Source: a virus
IMG/VR virus record: IMGVR_UViG_3300050166_000165
Location: 1 to 24,009 of that record
Length of the DNA stretch: 24,009 bases
Direction: 5' to 3' (one strand)
Position 1 is the stretch's first letter. Every line of letters begins with the position of its first letter. Positions 7,307 to 15,178 of this stretch are shown piece after piece. The notes under the pieces were generated by a model that was not told the origin of the DNA, did no database searches, and worked only from the letters and a program-made list of their open reading frames with translations. The position numbers and the translations under genes are program-made.

Positions 7307-7915
7307 ATGGCCACGATCCTTCTTCTTGGTGAACTGGGCAGGCGCTTTGGTCGTCGCCACCAGATGGCGGTGGCCTCGGCCGCAGAGGCTGTTCGGGCCC
7401 TGTGCGCCAATTTCCCTCAATTCGAGCGGGAGCTGGTGTCCTCTGGCGAGCGGGGCGTGGGCTACCGGGTACTGGTCGGGCGCGATGCTTTGGTGCTCGA
7501 TCGCCTGCATGAGCCCACCGGCCAGCAGCGCATCACCATCGCGCCCGCTGTCTCGGGTGCTGGAGGTAATGGCATAGGCCAGATTCTCTTGGGGGCGGCG
7601 CTGATCGCGGTGTCCTGGTGGAACCCGATGGGCTGGGCAGCAGCGGGTTCATTCCTGTCCCAAGCCACCCTGTATTCGGTGGGCACATCCATGATCTTGG
7701 GCGGTGTGGCCCAGATGATTGCGCCTACGGCCAAGGCCTCTGAGCCATCCGAGCGCCCAGAAAACCGCCCCAGCTATGTCTTCAACGGGGCCGTGAATAC
7801 CACCGCCCAAGGCCATCCGGTACCCGTGGGCTATGGCCGAATGATCGTGGGCTCGGCCGTGATCAGCGCAGGCATAGATGTAGATGAAATACCTGTCGAT
7901 GAGATCCCCACATGA
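7307..7915 (+). CDS. I: Tail assembly protein I-like
   Basis: 202 aa. The N-terminus (ILLLGELGRRFGRRHQMAVASAAEAVRALCANFPQFERELVSSGERGVGYRVLVG) follows the lambda gpI pattern, which has a ubiquitin-like fold. A Gly/Ala-rich hydrophobic middle follows (GGNGIGQILLGAALIAVS and SVGTSMILGGVAQMIAP). The C-terminal segment ENRPSYVFNGAVNTTAQGHPVPVGYGRMIVGS is the family hallmark. gpI acts in tail tip assembly and is not found in the mature lambda virion. The tail of the protein repeats a short acidic unit (VDEIPVDEIPT). It overlaps the J start in ATGA. Confidence 0.9.
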   Translation: MATILLLGELGRRFGRRHQMAVASAAEAVRALCANFPQFERELVSSGERGVGYRVLVGRDALVLDRLHEPTGQQRITIAPAVSGAGGNGIGQILLGAALIAVSWWNPMGWAAAGSFLSQATLYSVGTSMILGGVAQMIAPTAKASEPSERPENRPSYVFNGAVNTTAQGHPVPVGYGRMIVGSAVISAGIDVDEIPVDEIPT

Positions 7916-8682
7916 CGAAGCACATGAAGCCAGGCCTAACCCCTTTGATCATCGGCGCAGGTGGTGGGGGTAAGTCCGGTGGGGGCAGCGCCCGTGTGGC
8001 GCAAGAGGCTGCCGACAGCCTGCGCTCCAAAGCCTATGCACGTGTGGTGGATCTGGTGTGCGAGGGAGAAATCGAAGGCCTGGTCCAGGGGCTGGAGTCG
8101 GTCTTTCTGGACGACACGCCTATCCAGAATGCCGATGGCAGCTACAACTTCTCCGGAGTCACACTCGAGAGTCGTCCGGGCACCCAGCAGCAGGGCTACA
8201 TCCCCGGCTTTGCCTCGGTAGAAAGCGAGGTTTCGGTTGGGTGTGGAGTGCAAGTTTGGTCAGCCAGTCGTGCGCTCCATCACGGACCCCGATGTCGACG
8301 CTGTGCGTCTGAAGGTCAGCATGCCCGCGCTGACCTTGCAGGACACGACCAATGGCGATTTGAATGGCACATCGCTCAGCTATGCGATCGATGTGCAGTC
8401 GGCAGGCTCCGGTTTTGTTCAGGTGATCACCGATACGGTTTCTGGCAAAACCACCTCACGCTACCAGCGCAGCTATTACGTGCCGCTGCCAGGCACTGGC
8501 CCTTGGGATGTGCGATTGCGCAGGCTCACCGAAGACGCGACCCAAAGCAGCCTGCAAAACAAAACCTTTCTGGACTCGTACACCGAGGTCATCGAGAGCA
8601 AGCTGCGCTACCCCAACAGCGCCTTGATGGCCCTGCGGGTGGACGCATCTCAGTTCAACGCAATCCCTCGGCGCAGCTATGA
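7912..8682 (+). CDS. J: Tail tip protein J, N-terminal segment (interrupted by frameshift)
   Basis: The start codon overlaps the I stop (ATGA). Residues 1-109 match a J/TipJ N-terminus: a Gly-rich start (GAGGGGKSGGG), then AADSLRSKAYARVVDLVCEGEIEGLV.GLESVFLDDTPIQNADGSYNF and GFASVESEVSVG. From about 8239 the frame turns to Arg/His/Ala-rich nonsense up to its stop at 8682, while the expected J sequence continues one base over (VECKFGQPVVRSITDPDVDAV). Removing one G from the GGG at 8239-8241 gives a continuous reading V-S-V-G-V-E-C-K-F-G. The gene is therefore either truly frameshifted or carries a sequencing/assembly indel. Only 7912-8238 should be regarded as meaningful in this frame. Confidence 0.8.
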   Translation: MTKHMKPGLTPLIIGAGGGGKSGGGSARVAQEAADSLRSKAYARVVDLVCEGEIEGLVQGLESVFLDDTPIQNADGSYNFSGVTLESRPGTQQQGYIPGFASVESEVSVGCGVQVWSASRALHHGPRCRRCASEGQHARADLAGHDQWRFEWHIAQLCDRCAVGRLRFCSGDHRYGFWQNHLTLPAQLLRAAARHWPLGCAIAQAHRRRDPKQPAKQNLSGLVHRGHREQAALPQQRLDGPAGGRISVQRNPSAQL

Positions 8683-11449
8683 CTTGAAGCTCCTGCGGGT
8701 TCGCGTACCGACCAACTACATCCCTGAAACTCGGTCATACACCGGAATCTGGGATGGCACGTTCAAGGTGGCCTGGACCGACAACCCGGCATGGTGCTTT
8801 TATGACCTGGTGACCAGCACCCGCTACGGTCTTGGCAACTACATCCCAGAGTCTCAAGTGGACAAATGGGCGCTGTACCGGGTAGCGCGTTACTGTGACG
8901 AGCTGGTGCCCGATGGTCTGGGCGGGTATGAGCCCCGCTTCACCTGTAACCTGTACCTGCAGACCCGTGAGCAGGCCTACAAGGTCGTGCAGGACATGGC
9001 CTCGGTGTTTCGGGGCATGGCCTACTGGTCCGGCGGTACCATTACGGTCACGCAGGACGCGCCGCAAGACCCGATCTACCAGTTCACCGCTGCCAACGTC
9101 ATCGACGGAGAGTTCGCCTACCAGGGCTCATCTGCCAAGGCTCGCCACACGGTGGCCCTGGTCAGCTGGGTGGATCCAGAAGATTTTTATCGGCAAAAGG
9201 TGGAATACGTCGAGGATGTTGCGGGCATCGCGCGCTATGGCGTGGTGCAGGCCGATGTGGTGGCCATGGGTTGCACCTCGCGCGGCCAGGCCAATCGGGT
9301 GGGCAAATGGCTGCTGTACTCCGAGCAGTCCGAGTCAGAAATCATCACCTTCCGCACAGGCCTGGAAGGGGCTGTGGTGCGCCCAGGGGATGTCATTCAG
9401 GTGGCCGATCCGAGCCGCGGTGGCATGCGCTTGGGAGGACGCATCGCAGCGGCTACCACCACCACCGTCACTCTGGACCAAGATTTGCCAGCCGACTTGC
9501 CTTGGCGGCTCTCGGTCATCTTGCCAAACGGTACCGTGGAAGAGCGTCTTGTTGGTGCCGCCGTTGACGCACCAAGGGGCCGAACGCTTATGGTGACCAT
9601 CCCCTTCAGCATGGCACCGCAAACCGATGCCATCTGGGTGCTGGCTTCATCGATCATTGAGCCGCAACTGTTTCGGGTGGTCTCGGTGGCCGAGACCGAG
9701 CCTGGTGTGCATGAGGTCACGGCGCTGTCCCACAACCCGGGTAAGTACGCTGCCATCGAAGAAGGCCTGGCGCTGCAGCCGCGCGCCATCACGGTGTTGT
9801 CGGACACGCCAGCCCTCCCGACGGGTCTCATCATGCAAGAGCGCCTGTACCGGGTCAAAGACCGGGCCCAGGTGCTGGTGCAACTGTCCTGGGCTGAAGT
9901 GCCAACGGCCATTGCCTATCGACTGTCTTACCGAGTGGCGGGCGGCAACTTCGTGAGCTTGCCGCTGACCAGTGCCAATTACATTGAAATTCGCGATGCA
10001 CAGGAGGGCGATTACGAGTTCAGCCTGAGGGCCATCGGCATCACCCGAAAGGAGAGTGCTCCCTCCACACTCAGCGCCAAGGTGCTGGGCAAGACACTGC
10101 CGCCGTCGGATGTGACCGGCTTTACGGTCCAGCGCCGCATGACCGATTTGCTGCTGAGCTGGGAAGAACTGCCCGATGCCGACTTGGCTGGCTACGAGGT
10201 GAGGGTTGGGCCCGGCTGGGACGACGCCCAACTGGTGGCCACCACCTCGGGCACGCAGATGGTCCACGATCAGGATGCGGCCGGGCACTACCCGTACCAC
10301 ATCCGTGCTTATGACACCTCGGGCCACTACAGCGCGCACGTCACCACCTTCGTGCTGACCTTGCTGGCTCCTGCCACGGTGCGCCAGTTCGATGTGGTGC
10401 AGTCGGCCAACCGGCTGGAGTTTCGCTGGCAACCAAACCCCGAGCCCGAGGTGGTGGGTTATGAGCTGCGCGAAGGGGCAGCCTGGGACGCATCGCTTTT
10501 TGTGGCCGAGGTCAAGTCCACCAGCTACACGCTGCCCTCGGGCTTTGATGGTGAGCGCAAGTTCTGGATCAAGGCGATCGCCTCGCCCGGCATCTACAGC
10601 GACACGCCCACCTTCGTCTCGACCGTGGTGGCTCAGCCGCAAAACGCCAACCTGATCCTTGAGCGAGATGAGCAGGCTGCTGGCTTTGCTGGCACCAAGC
10701 ACTTCGCCTCGGTGGTCACGGTCAATGGCCGAAACGTGCTGCGCATGAACACCGGTGCACAAGTGGCCGAATACCTCTTTGAGCTGGATCTGGTCTCGCC
10801 CATCCGGGCGCAGAACACCTTGCTCAGCAGTTTGGGGGCGTCGGTCGACGACCGTACCACCTGGCAGGAAGCCAACTTTGCCTGGAGCGGTGACGCTGCC
10901 AGGCGGCAATGGACTTATGACGGAGCCATCGCCAACGTGGATGCGCGGTTCCAGATGGCGCGCCAGGACGTCTTGCACCCAGGTGAGTTGTACGGCTGGC
11001 GGCTGAGCGGCTCGGTGATGGGCATCGGCAACCTGCAAGCGAACCCCTCGGCGGGTGTGAGCTACGGCGATGGCCGCTATGGCGAGGGGCTCATGGTCAA
11101 GGACACCACCCAGGTGGCCTGGGGCGTGAACATTCCTCAGGTGTTCCACACCTCGTTCTGGTTCATCCCGCAAGAGGTCACGACTTGCGTGATTTGGAAA
11201 GCAACGGGCCCTGGCGGTGCTTTGCTGCTGGGCTATGACGCCCAAACCCAAGCCTTCTTTCTGGAAGACCACTTGTCCCGGCGTGTCACGCTCGCTTTTG
11301 AGTTGGCGGCGTCTGACCGGGTCTGCCTGGGGGTTTGCCAGACCCGTACAGAGCGTCGCCTGTTTACTTGCAGGATGGGCGGCCCTGTCCATTCGGCCAG
11401 CGTAGGGATGGAGCCCGTGGGTGGGTTCAGCAGTCTGCAGCTGTACTGA
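8237..11449 (+). CDS. J: Tail tip / host specificity protein J, main part
   Basis: 1070 aa when read from TTG 8237. Joined to the 109 residues upstream it gives about 1179 aa, close to lambda gpJ (1132 aa). Family segments are VDAVRLKVSMPAL, TSRYQRSYYVPLPG.GPWDVRLRRLTEDA, SYTGIWDGTFKVAWTDNPAWCFYDLVTSTRYGLG and GMAYWSGGTITVTQDAP. They are followed by the tail-hub fold, then by three fibronectin type III-like units at roughly 9810-10110, 10110-10360 and 10370-10630. A C-terminal region of about 270 residues is probably the receptor-contacting part. J forms the central tip fibre. GAGG at 8227-8230 lies 6 nt upstream of TTG 8237, so an independent start is possible. A product without the N-terminal hub segment would not be expected to assemble. 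Confidence 0.87.
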   Translation: MGVECKFGQPVVRSITDPDVDAVRLKVSMPALTLQDTTNGDLNGTSLSYAIDVQSAGSGFVQVITDTVSGKTTSRYQRSYYVPLPGTGPWDVRLRRLTEDATQSSLQNKTFLDSYTEVIESKLRYPNSALMALRVDASQFNAIPRRSYDLKLLRVRVPTNYIPETRSYTGIWDGTFKVAWTDNPAWCFYDLVTSTRYGLGNYIPESQVDKWALYRVARYCDELVPDGLGGYEPRFTCNLYLQTREQAYKVVQDMASVFRGMAYWSGGTITVTQDAPQDPIYQFTAANVIDGEFAYQGSSAKARHTVALVSWVDPEDFYRQKVEYVEDVAGIARYGVVQADVVAMGCTSRGQANRVGKWLLYSEQSESEIITFRTGLEGAVVRPGDVIQVADPSRGGMRLGGRIAAATTTTVTLDQDLPADLPWRLSVILPNGTVEERLVGAAVDAPRGRTLMVTIPFSMAPQTDAIWVLASSIIEPQLFRVVSVAETEPGVHEVTALSHNPGKYAAIEEGLALQPRAITVLSDTPALPTGLIMQERLYRVKDRAQVLVQLSWAEVPTAIAYRLSYRVAGGNFVSLPLTSANYIEIRDAQEGDYEFSLRAIGITRKESAPSTLSAKVLGKTLPPSDVTGFTVQRRMTDLLLSWEELPDADLAGYEVRVGPGWDDAQLVATTSGTQMVHDQDAAGHYPYHIRAYDTSGHYSAHVTTFVLTLLAPATVRQFDVVQSANRLEFRWQPNPEPEVVGYELREGAAWDASLFVAEVKSTSYTLPSGFDGERKFWIKAIASPGIYSDTPTFVSTVVAQPQNANLILERDEQAAGFAGTKHFASVVTVNGRNVLRMNTGAQVAEYLFELDLVSPIRAQNTLLSSLGASVDDRTTWQEANFAWSGDAARRQWTYDGAIANVDARFQMARQDVLHPGELYGWRLSGSVMGIGNLQANPSAGVSYGDGRYGEGLMVKDTTQVAWGVNIPQVFHTSFWFIPQEVTTCVIWKATGPGGALLLGYDAQTQAFFLEDHLSRRVTLAFELAASDRVCLGVCQTRTERRLFTCRMGGPVHSASVGMEPVGGFSSLQLY

Positions 11450-11518
11450 GCCGGGCCGTTCACACCATCTGCATTTGCAGATTCAGCGCGGGCATCACAG
11501 GCAACGCGCTCGACACAG

Positions 11519-11552
11519 GCGCTGCTCCCCAAAAGGGCAGCGCTTTTTTTTA
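11519..11552 (+). terminator. Intrinsic terminator after J
   Basis: GCGCTGC (11519-11525) pairs perfectly with GCAGCGC (11537-11543), extended by a T-G and a C-G pair, with a 7-nt loop (CCCAAAA). A run of nine T residues follows (11544-11552). It lies in the 139-nt gap between J and the fibre genes. It would end the lambda-type tail transcript unless read through. Confidence 0.9.
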
Positions 11553-11588
11553 GCCATTCACTTTCAGTGACTTTTTCCAAGGCAACTC

Positions 11589-12035
11589 ATGATTGACGAA
11601 ACCATGCAACTGCAGGGGGCGATGACCCTCATTGTTCGACGCGCCAGTGGTGACATCGAAACCGTTCACAAAGACAACATCATCGTGAATGTTGGCTTTG
11701 ATTTCATCGCCGACGCGATTGGCAAATCAACCAGCCGCCCCTCGGTCATGGGTTTCATTGCTTTAGGCACAGGCGCCACGGCGGCTGCGGCCAGCCAGTC
11801 GGCCCTGGTCTCCGAACTCGACCGAAACGCCGCCACTTACGCGCATACGGTTGGCACCAAGGCTTTCAGCTTCACGGCAGACTTCCCAGCGGGTGACGGC
11901 ACGGGGGCGATCACGGAAGCGGGGGTGTTCAATGCCGCATCGGGCGGGATCATGCTCGACAGGGTGGTGTTCCCGGTGGTGAACAAGGGAGCAGATGACA
12001 GTCTGACCGCAGTGTTCACCTTCACCATGAGCTGA
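11589..12035 (+). CDS. Putative tail fibre-associated structural protein
   Basis: 148 aa, beta-rich, no signal peptide. It opens with MQLQGAMTLIVRRASGDIETVHKDNIIVNVGFDFIADAI. A segment FIALGTGATAAAASQSALVSEL follows, a 'G-T-G with A/T and L..E' pattern I associate with phage tail fibre and baseplate accessory proteins. It ends in AITEAGVFNAASGGIMLDRVVFPVVNKGADDSL.AVFTFTMS. I cannot name a specific family with certainty. Its place right after J and before two fibre-like genes supports a virion role. A weak AAGG lies 9 nt upstream of the ATG. The next gene starts 5 nt after its stop. Confidence 0.65.
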   Translation: MIDETMQLQGAMTLIVRRASGDIETVHKDNIIVNVGFDFIADAIGKSTSRPSVMGFIALGTGATAAAASQSALVSELDRNAATYAHTVGTKAFSFTADFPAGDGTGAITEAGVFNAASGGIMLDRVVFPVVNKGADDSLTAVFTFTMS

Positions 12036-12040
12036 TCGCC

Positions 12041-13393
12041 ATGGCTGAGACGGTCACCGTAGCCGAGTCTCAAGGCCCGCGCTACACCTGGGCCAATGCC
12101 AGTTTCACCTGGGCAAGCGCCAGTGCAGGCAAGTCCTGGCTCACCGCGTACCCCGCTGTCTATGTGGTGGCCGTGGCTGCCACCCTGGCTTGGGTGGAGG
12201 TGTCAAACCGCCAGCACGGCAAGCGTCTGAGCGAAACCGTGTCCCTTGCAGAAACCCGGCGGCTTCAAGTCGCGCTGCAAAAGACGGAGTCGCTCGGGTT
12301 TGCTGGCACCTACTATGACCTGATCGCTTATGTCCTGCGCTGGGTCGAGTCGCTTGGGGTGGCTGAAGGCATTTCCAAGTCGAGCCGCAAGTCTGTGAAT
12401 GAAAACCTCCAAACGCTGGACGGCTTGGCCCGCTCGGCGGTCAAAGCACTGCAAGAAGGTTTACCTGTCACTGAAGGCTTGTCCCGTCAGATGCGTCAAA
12501 CGCACGCTGAGAGCCTGCCGATCGCATCAGCTTCCGCTCGGATAACCACCAAAGCACTGGCTGAAGGGATGGTCTTGAACGATGGCCTGGATCAGGCATT
12601 CAGCAAACGGGTCATCGAAGCACTGAACTTTGCCGAAACCTATTACGACCTGATCGCTTTCATCCTGCGCATTGGAGAGGGGCTGGTTTTGAGCGATCAG
12701 GCCACCAAGCAATTCCAAAAGCCAGTCGCTGAGGTCTTGAACACAAGCGAGCAGCTCACCCGCCAGTCTGTCAAACAGGTGGCAGAAGCTCTAACGTTTG
12801 CTGAAGTCTTGGGCCGAACCGTGGCTTACAAGCGCTTCTTGCATGAAGGGCTGGGGCTCTCGGGTGCCCTGCGTCGGGCACTTGGCCTTAAGGCTCAGGA
12901 AGCCTTGGCCCTGGCCGAGCAGTACCGCCGACACGCCAACGGCGTGATCAGCGACATGATCGTGGCCAGCACCGAAATCACCGAGGCCGATTTTGCAAGC
13001 ATCGTGGAAGCCGGTCATCCGCCGGGCTACACGGACTTTCGTGATTTCATCCAGGGCGACTACACATACCAGCGTGCGCTGTTCCGGGCTATTTTGAAGT
13101 CCAGAAACTCAGACCGGGGCTTCATCGACGCGCTGCGCGTGACGGTGGACGTGCCAGATGTTTTTGATCGCGGCACTGTGCAGATCACCGATGCGGCAGC
13201 GGGTGCAGTCATTGGCTTTGCTCGCAGCTTCAGGGTGCCCCCCGAGGTGACCATGACCCACAAGGGTGGCACGGTGGTGGCCATTCCCCGCTTGGCCAGT
13301 GCAGTCACCCGTACAGGTTTTGCTGCCCTTTTGGAAAACACCGCTGGCACGCGCGTGACGGGCACCTTCACCTGGATCGCGCAGGGCTACTGA
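12041..13393 (+). CDS. Tail fibre-like protein with 13 regular E-x-L repeats
   Basis: 450 aa. Residues 1-55 are a head region with W/A-rich repeats (TWANASFTWASASAG). Residues about 61-303 are a tandem array of 13 units with Glu-x-Leu anchors at residues 65, 83, 103, 121, 139, 157, 175, 193, 213, 231, 249, 269 and 287. The spacing is always 18 or 20. Residues 305-450 form a different domain: DMIVASTEITEADFASIVEAGHP, FIQGDYTYQRALFRAI, VPPEVTMTHKGG, and a final GTRVTGTFTWIAQGY typical of phage tail/receptor-binding C-termini. It probably forms a fibre shaft with a terminal knob. No chaperone-type intramolecular domain was recognised. The name is inference from repeats, C-terminus and position. 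Confidence 0.7.
   Translation: MAETVTVAESQGPRYTWANASFTWASASAGKSWLTAYPAVYVVAVAATLAWVEVSNRQHGKRLSETVSLAETRRLQVALQKTESLGFAGTYYDLIAYVLRWVESLGVAEGISKSSRKSVNENLQTLDGLARSAVKALQEGLPVTEGLSRQMRQTHAESLPIASASARITTKALAEGMVLNDGLDQAFSKRVIEALNFAETYYDLIAFILRIGEGLVLSDQATKQFQKPVAEVLNTSEQLTRQSVKQVAEALTFAEVLGRTVAYKRFLHEGLGLSGALRRALGLKAQEALALAEQYRRHANGVISDMIVASTEITEADFASIVEAGHPPGYTDFRDFIQGDYTYQRALFRAILKSRNSDRGFIDALRVTVDVPDVFDRGTVQITDAAAGAVIGFARSFRVPPEVTMTHKGGTVVAIPRLASAVTRTGFAALLENTAGTRVTGTFTWIAQGY
12227..12950 (+). repeat. Array of 13 degenerate 18/20-residue protein repeats
   Basis: Consensus approximately x-E-x-L-x-x-x-E-x-x-x-R-x-x-x-K-x-x. Ten of the twelve intervals are 18-residue and the rest are 20-residue units. 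The longest units share YYDLIAYVLR / YYDLIAFILR. The DNA copies are diverged, so this is an old protein-level repeat and not a recent DNA duplication. Confidence 0.8.
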
Positions 13394-13433
13394 ACCACAG
13401 CCATTAACCCCAGCCATTTGTCTAAAAATCACC

Positions 13434-14369
13434 ATGCAAAACTTCACCGACATCCCGTCGTCGCGCACGCTCTCTGATTCTCTGATCGAGATCCTGAACA
13501 ACGACAAGACAGCGATCTCCTGCAACAGCGGAACCACGTTCCCGACCACCAACCAGCAGGTGGGCATGTTGTGCTACCGCACCGACCAGCTCAAGCTCTA
13601 TCAGTTGATCGGGACCAACCCGGACAACTGGCGCTTCATCATGGATTTGGCCAGTGGGATCGATGCGCAGTTCGCAGCCAAACTCAACGCGGCAGCCTAC
13701 ACCGCAGCGGATGTGCTGGCCAAGTTGCTCACGGTAGATGGCTCGGGGTCCGGTCTGGACGCCGACCTGCTCGATGGACAGCACGCCAGCGCTTTTGCCT
13801 CCGCTTCGCACAACCACAACGCAACCTATCTGGGCATCAGCGCCAAGGCAACGGATTCCGATCGGCTCGATGGCTACGACTCATCGGCCTTTGTCCGCTC
13901 GGTCAATGGTGGTGGTCCTGACGCAAACGGAAACGCTACAGTCAGCATTGACCTGTCGGGCCGTGTCGCCCGTAGCGGTGACAGCATGAGCGGTCGGCTC
14001 ACGCTGCCCAGTCAAACCGTCCAGAGCACCTCGCCCACGATCGACTTTTACGACACGGACCAGGGCAGCACCCGCTACTTGCATGTCAACAGCAACCTGA
14101 TGGGGTTTTTGAAGACCGACGGCAACTGGGACATGTACATGAACAACGGCGGCTCCATGTGGACCGCCAACTACGGCTGGTTGCACGACTATTTTTTCAG
14201 GCAAGTAGCTAACTGTGGCGGCACAGGTTATGCCATCAATTGCTATGGCAGCGGCAACATCACATCAAGGCATGACTACGAGTTGATTGATGAAGGTGGT
14301 CAGCTGCGGCTGCGCACAGTGAACGTGTTAGCCAACTGCAATTGCAACTGCAATTGCTGCGGCTGCTGA
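13434..14369 (+). CDS. Tail fibre protein with an Asn-Cys repeat C-terminus (candidate modified substrate)
   Basis: 311 aa. The N-terminus (MQNFTDIPSSRTLSDSLIEILNNDKTAISCNSG) is fibre-like. The middle carries the phage fibre motif LDADLLDGQHASAFASASHNH and its variant SDRLDGYDSSAFVRSVNG. The next part, SGRVARSGDSMSGRLTLPSQTVQ, is also typical of tail fibres. A C-terminal Trp/Tyr/Asn-rich domain has NCGGTGYAINCYGSG. The last eleven residues are NCNCNCNCCGC, with cysteines at 302, 304, 306, 308, 309 and 311. Such a tail is very unlike ordinary fibre C-termini and resembles a RiPP core region or metal-binding tail. Its stop overlaps an ATG of the next gene (TGATG). The following five genes are chained to it by overlaps and include a radical SAM/SPASM enzyme and two oxygenase-fold proteins. 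That this tail is their substrate is inference. Confidence 0.85.
   Translation: MQNFTDIPSSRTLSDSLIEILNNDKTAISCNSGTTFPTTNQQVGMLCYRTDQLKLYQLIGTNPDNWRFIMDLASGIDAQFAAKLNAAAYTAADVLAKLLTVDGSGSGLDADLLDGQHASAFASASHNHNATYLGISAKATDSDRLDGYDSSAFVRSVNGGGPDANGNATVSIDLSGRVARSGDSMSGRLTLPSQTVQSTSPTIDFYDTDQGSTRYLHVNSNLMGFLKTDGNWDMYMNNGGSMWTANYGWLHDYFFRQVANCGGTGYAINCYGSGNITSRHDYELIDEGGQLRLRTVNVLANCNCNCNCCGC
14334..14357 (+). repeat. 12-bp tandem DNA repeat coding for the Asn-Cys tail
   Basis: AACTGCAATTGC occurs twice without mismatch (14334-14345, 14346-14357). Each copy encodes Asn-Cys-Asn-Cys, and the alternating AAC/AAT codons make hexamers AAYTGC four times in a row. Gain or loss of a unit would stay in frame and change only the number of Asn-Cys pairs. 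Confidence 0.9.
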
Positions 14370-14383
14370 TGGAGAGCTTGTCC

Positions 14384-15178
14384 ATGAAAACCATCCGCAT
14401 GCCTTACCCCTTGAAAAGTCCTGCAAGCACCACCAACGCGCAAAGTACCAATAAGGTTCGAATCGAGCGCATTGATGGTGATTTCTACATTGAGCATCTG
14501 CTGCCAGCCTATGAAATGGCGCTGGATGCATCTGGGCGTGTCATTGATGAAACCGCGCAGCCCAGACTGGCAGGATATCAAAGTGCATTCATTCATTGCC
14601 TCAAGCAATCTGACTTGGAAGCTATGGCGCAAGACCCAGGAAACGCTTACACCGTCTGGCTTTTTGCCGTGCGCTCAGGTGCGGTCGAGCCGCTGTGGAT
14701 CAACAAGTTCGCCCAGACTGCTCTTTCCAAAGACGGGTTCCGGGAATACTGGAATCAGCAGCCCATGCTGGTCTTGGCCCAGCTTTGGATTCCGCCGCTC
14801 GGTCTGGAGCCCTCGCTGGTGCTCATGTGTTCGCCACAGTCGGACCAGACTGAAGTGACTGGTTTTGATTTTGATCACGCGTGGGAAACCAATTCTGTTG
14901 CCATGGTCATGGCGTTTCCGCTGTTTCGCCTAGCCGATGAAGGAGGCGATCCACGGCGCATCCGCATCATGGCGGTCAATGACCAAGGGGTGGTGATCCC
15001 GGCGTCCGGGCAGGTGCTCCTGAGCACCACGGCCGGAGCCTTGAGTAACAGCCGCCCAAGCTTGGAGCAAGGGCAAGCCCTGGTCACACTCTTTGGCGCA
15101 GATCCTGGGGCTCTGGCCAAGATCAAGCTGGGGTTCAAGTGGTTCAGTGGTGTCGAAGAGCGGGAGGTGCGGGTGTGA
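14384..15178 (+). CDS. Unknown phage protein with C-terminal Ig-like (Big_1-type) domain
   Basis: 264 aa. I choose ATG 14384 because GGAGAG (14371-14376) lies 7 nt upstream. An in-frame ATG at 14369 overlaps the fibre stop and is possible by coupling. The first 190 residues (KVRIERIDGDFYIEHLLPAYEMALD, then AYTVWLFAVRSGAVEPLWINKF) match nothing I can name. Residues about 195-264 look like a bacterial Ig-like repeat: RRIRIMAVNDQGVVIPASGQVLLSTTAGALSNSRPSLEQGQALVTLFGADPGALAKI. No signal peptide or membrane segment is present. It overlaps the next start in GTGA. It could be a second adhesin or an accessory factor of the modification cassette; I cannot decide between these. Confidence 0.7.
   Translation: MKTIRMPYPLKSPASTTNAQSTNKVRIERIDGDFYIEHLLPAYEMALDASGRVIDETAQPRLAGYQSAFIHCLKQSDLEAMAQDPGNAYTVWLFAVRSGAVEPLWINKFAQTALSKDGFREYWNQQPMLVLAQLWIPPLGLEPSLVLMCSPQSDQTEVTGFDFDHAWETNSVAMVMAFPLFRLADEGGDPRRIRIMAVNDQGVVIPASGQVLLSTTAGALSNSRPSLEQGQALVTLFGADPGALAKIKLGFKWFSGVEEREVRV

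Noticed and set aside
8225-8255. Programmed +1 frameshift in J
   Set aside because: No known +1 shift motif (slow codon, stop in the A site, internal Shine-Dalgarno with proper spacing) is present; a simple indel explains the data better.
9647-11392. Long minus-strand open frame (581 aa) opposite J
   Set aside because: Same reason: a shadow of the J coding sequence, with no domain and no upstream signal.
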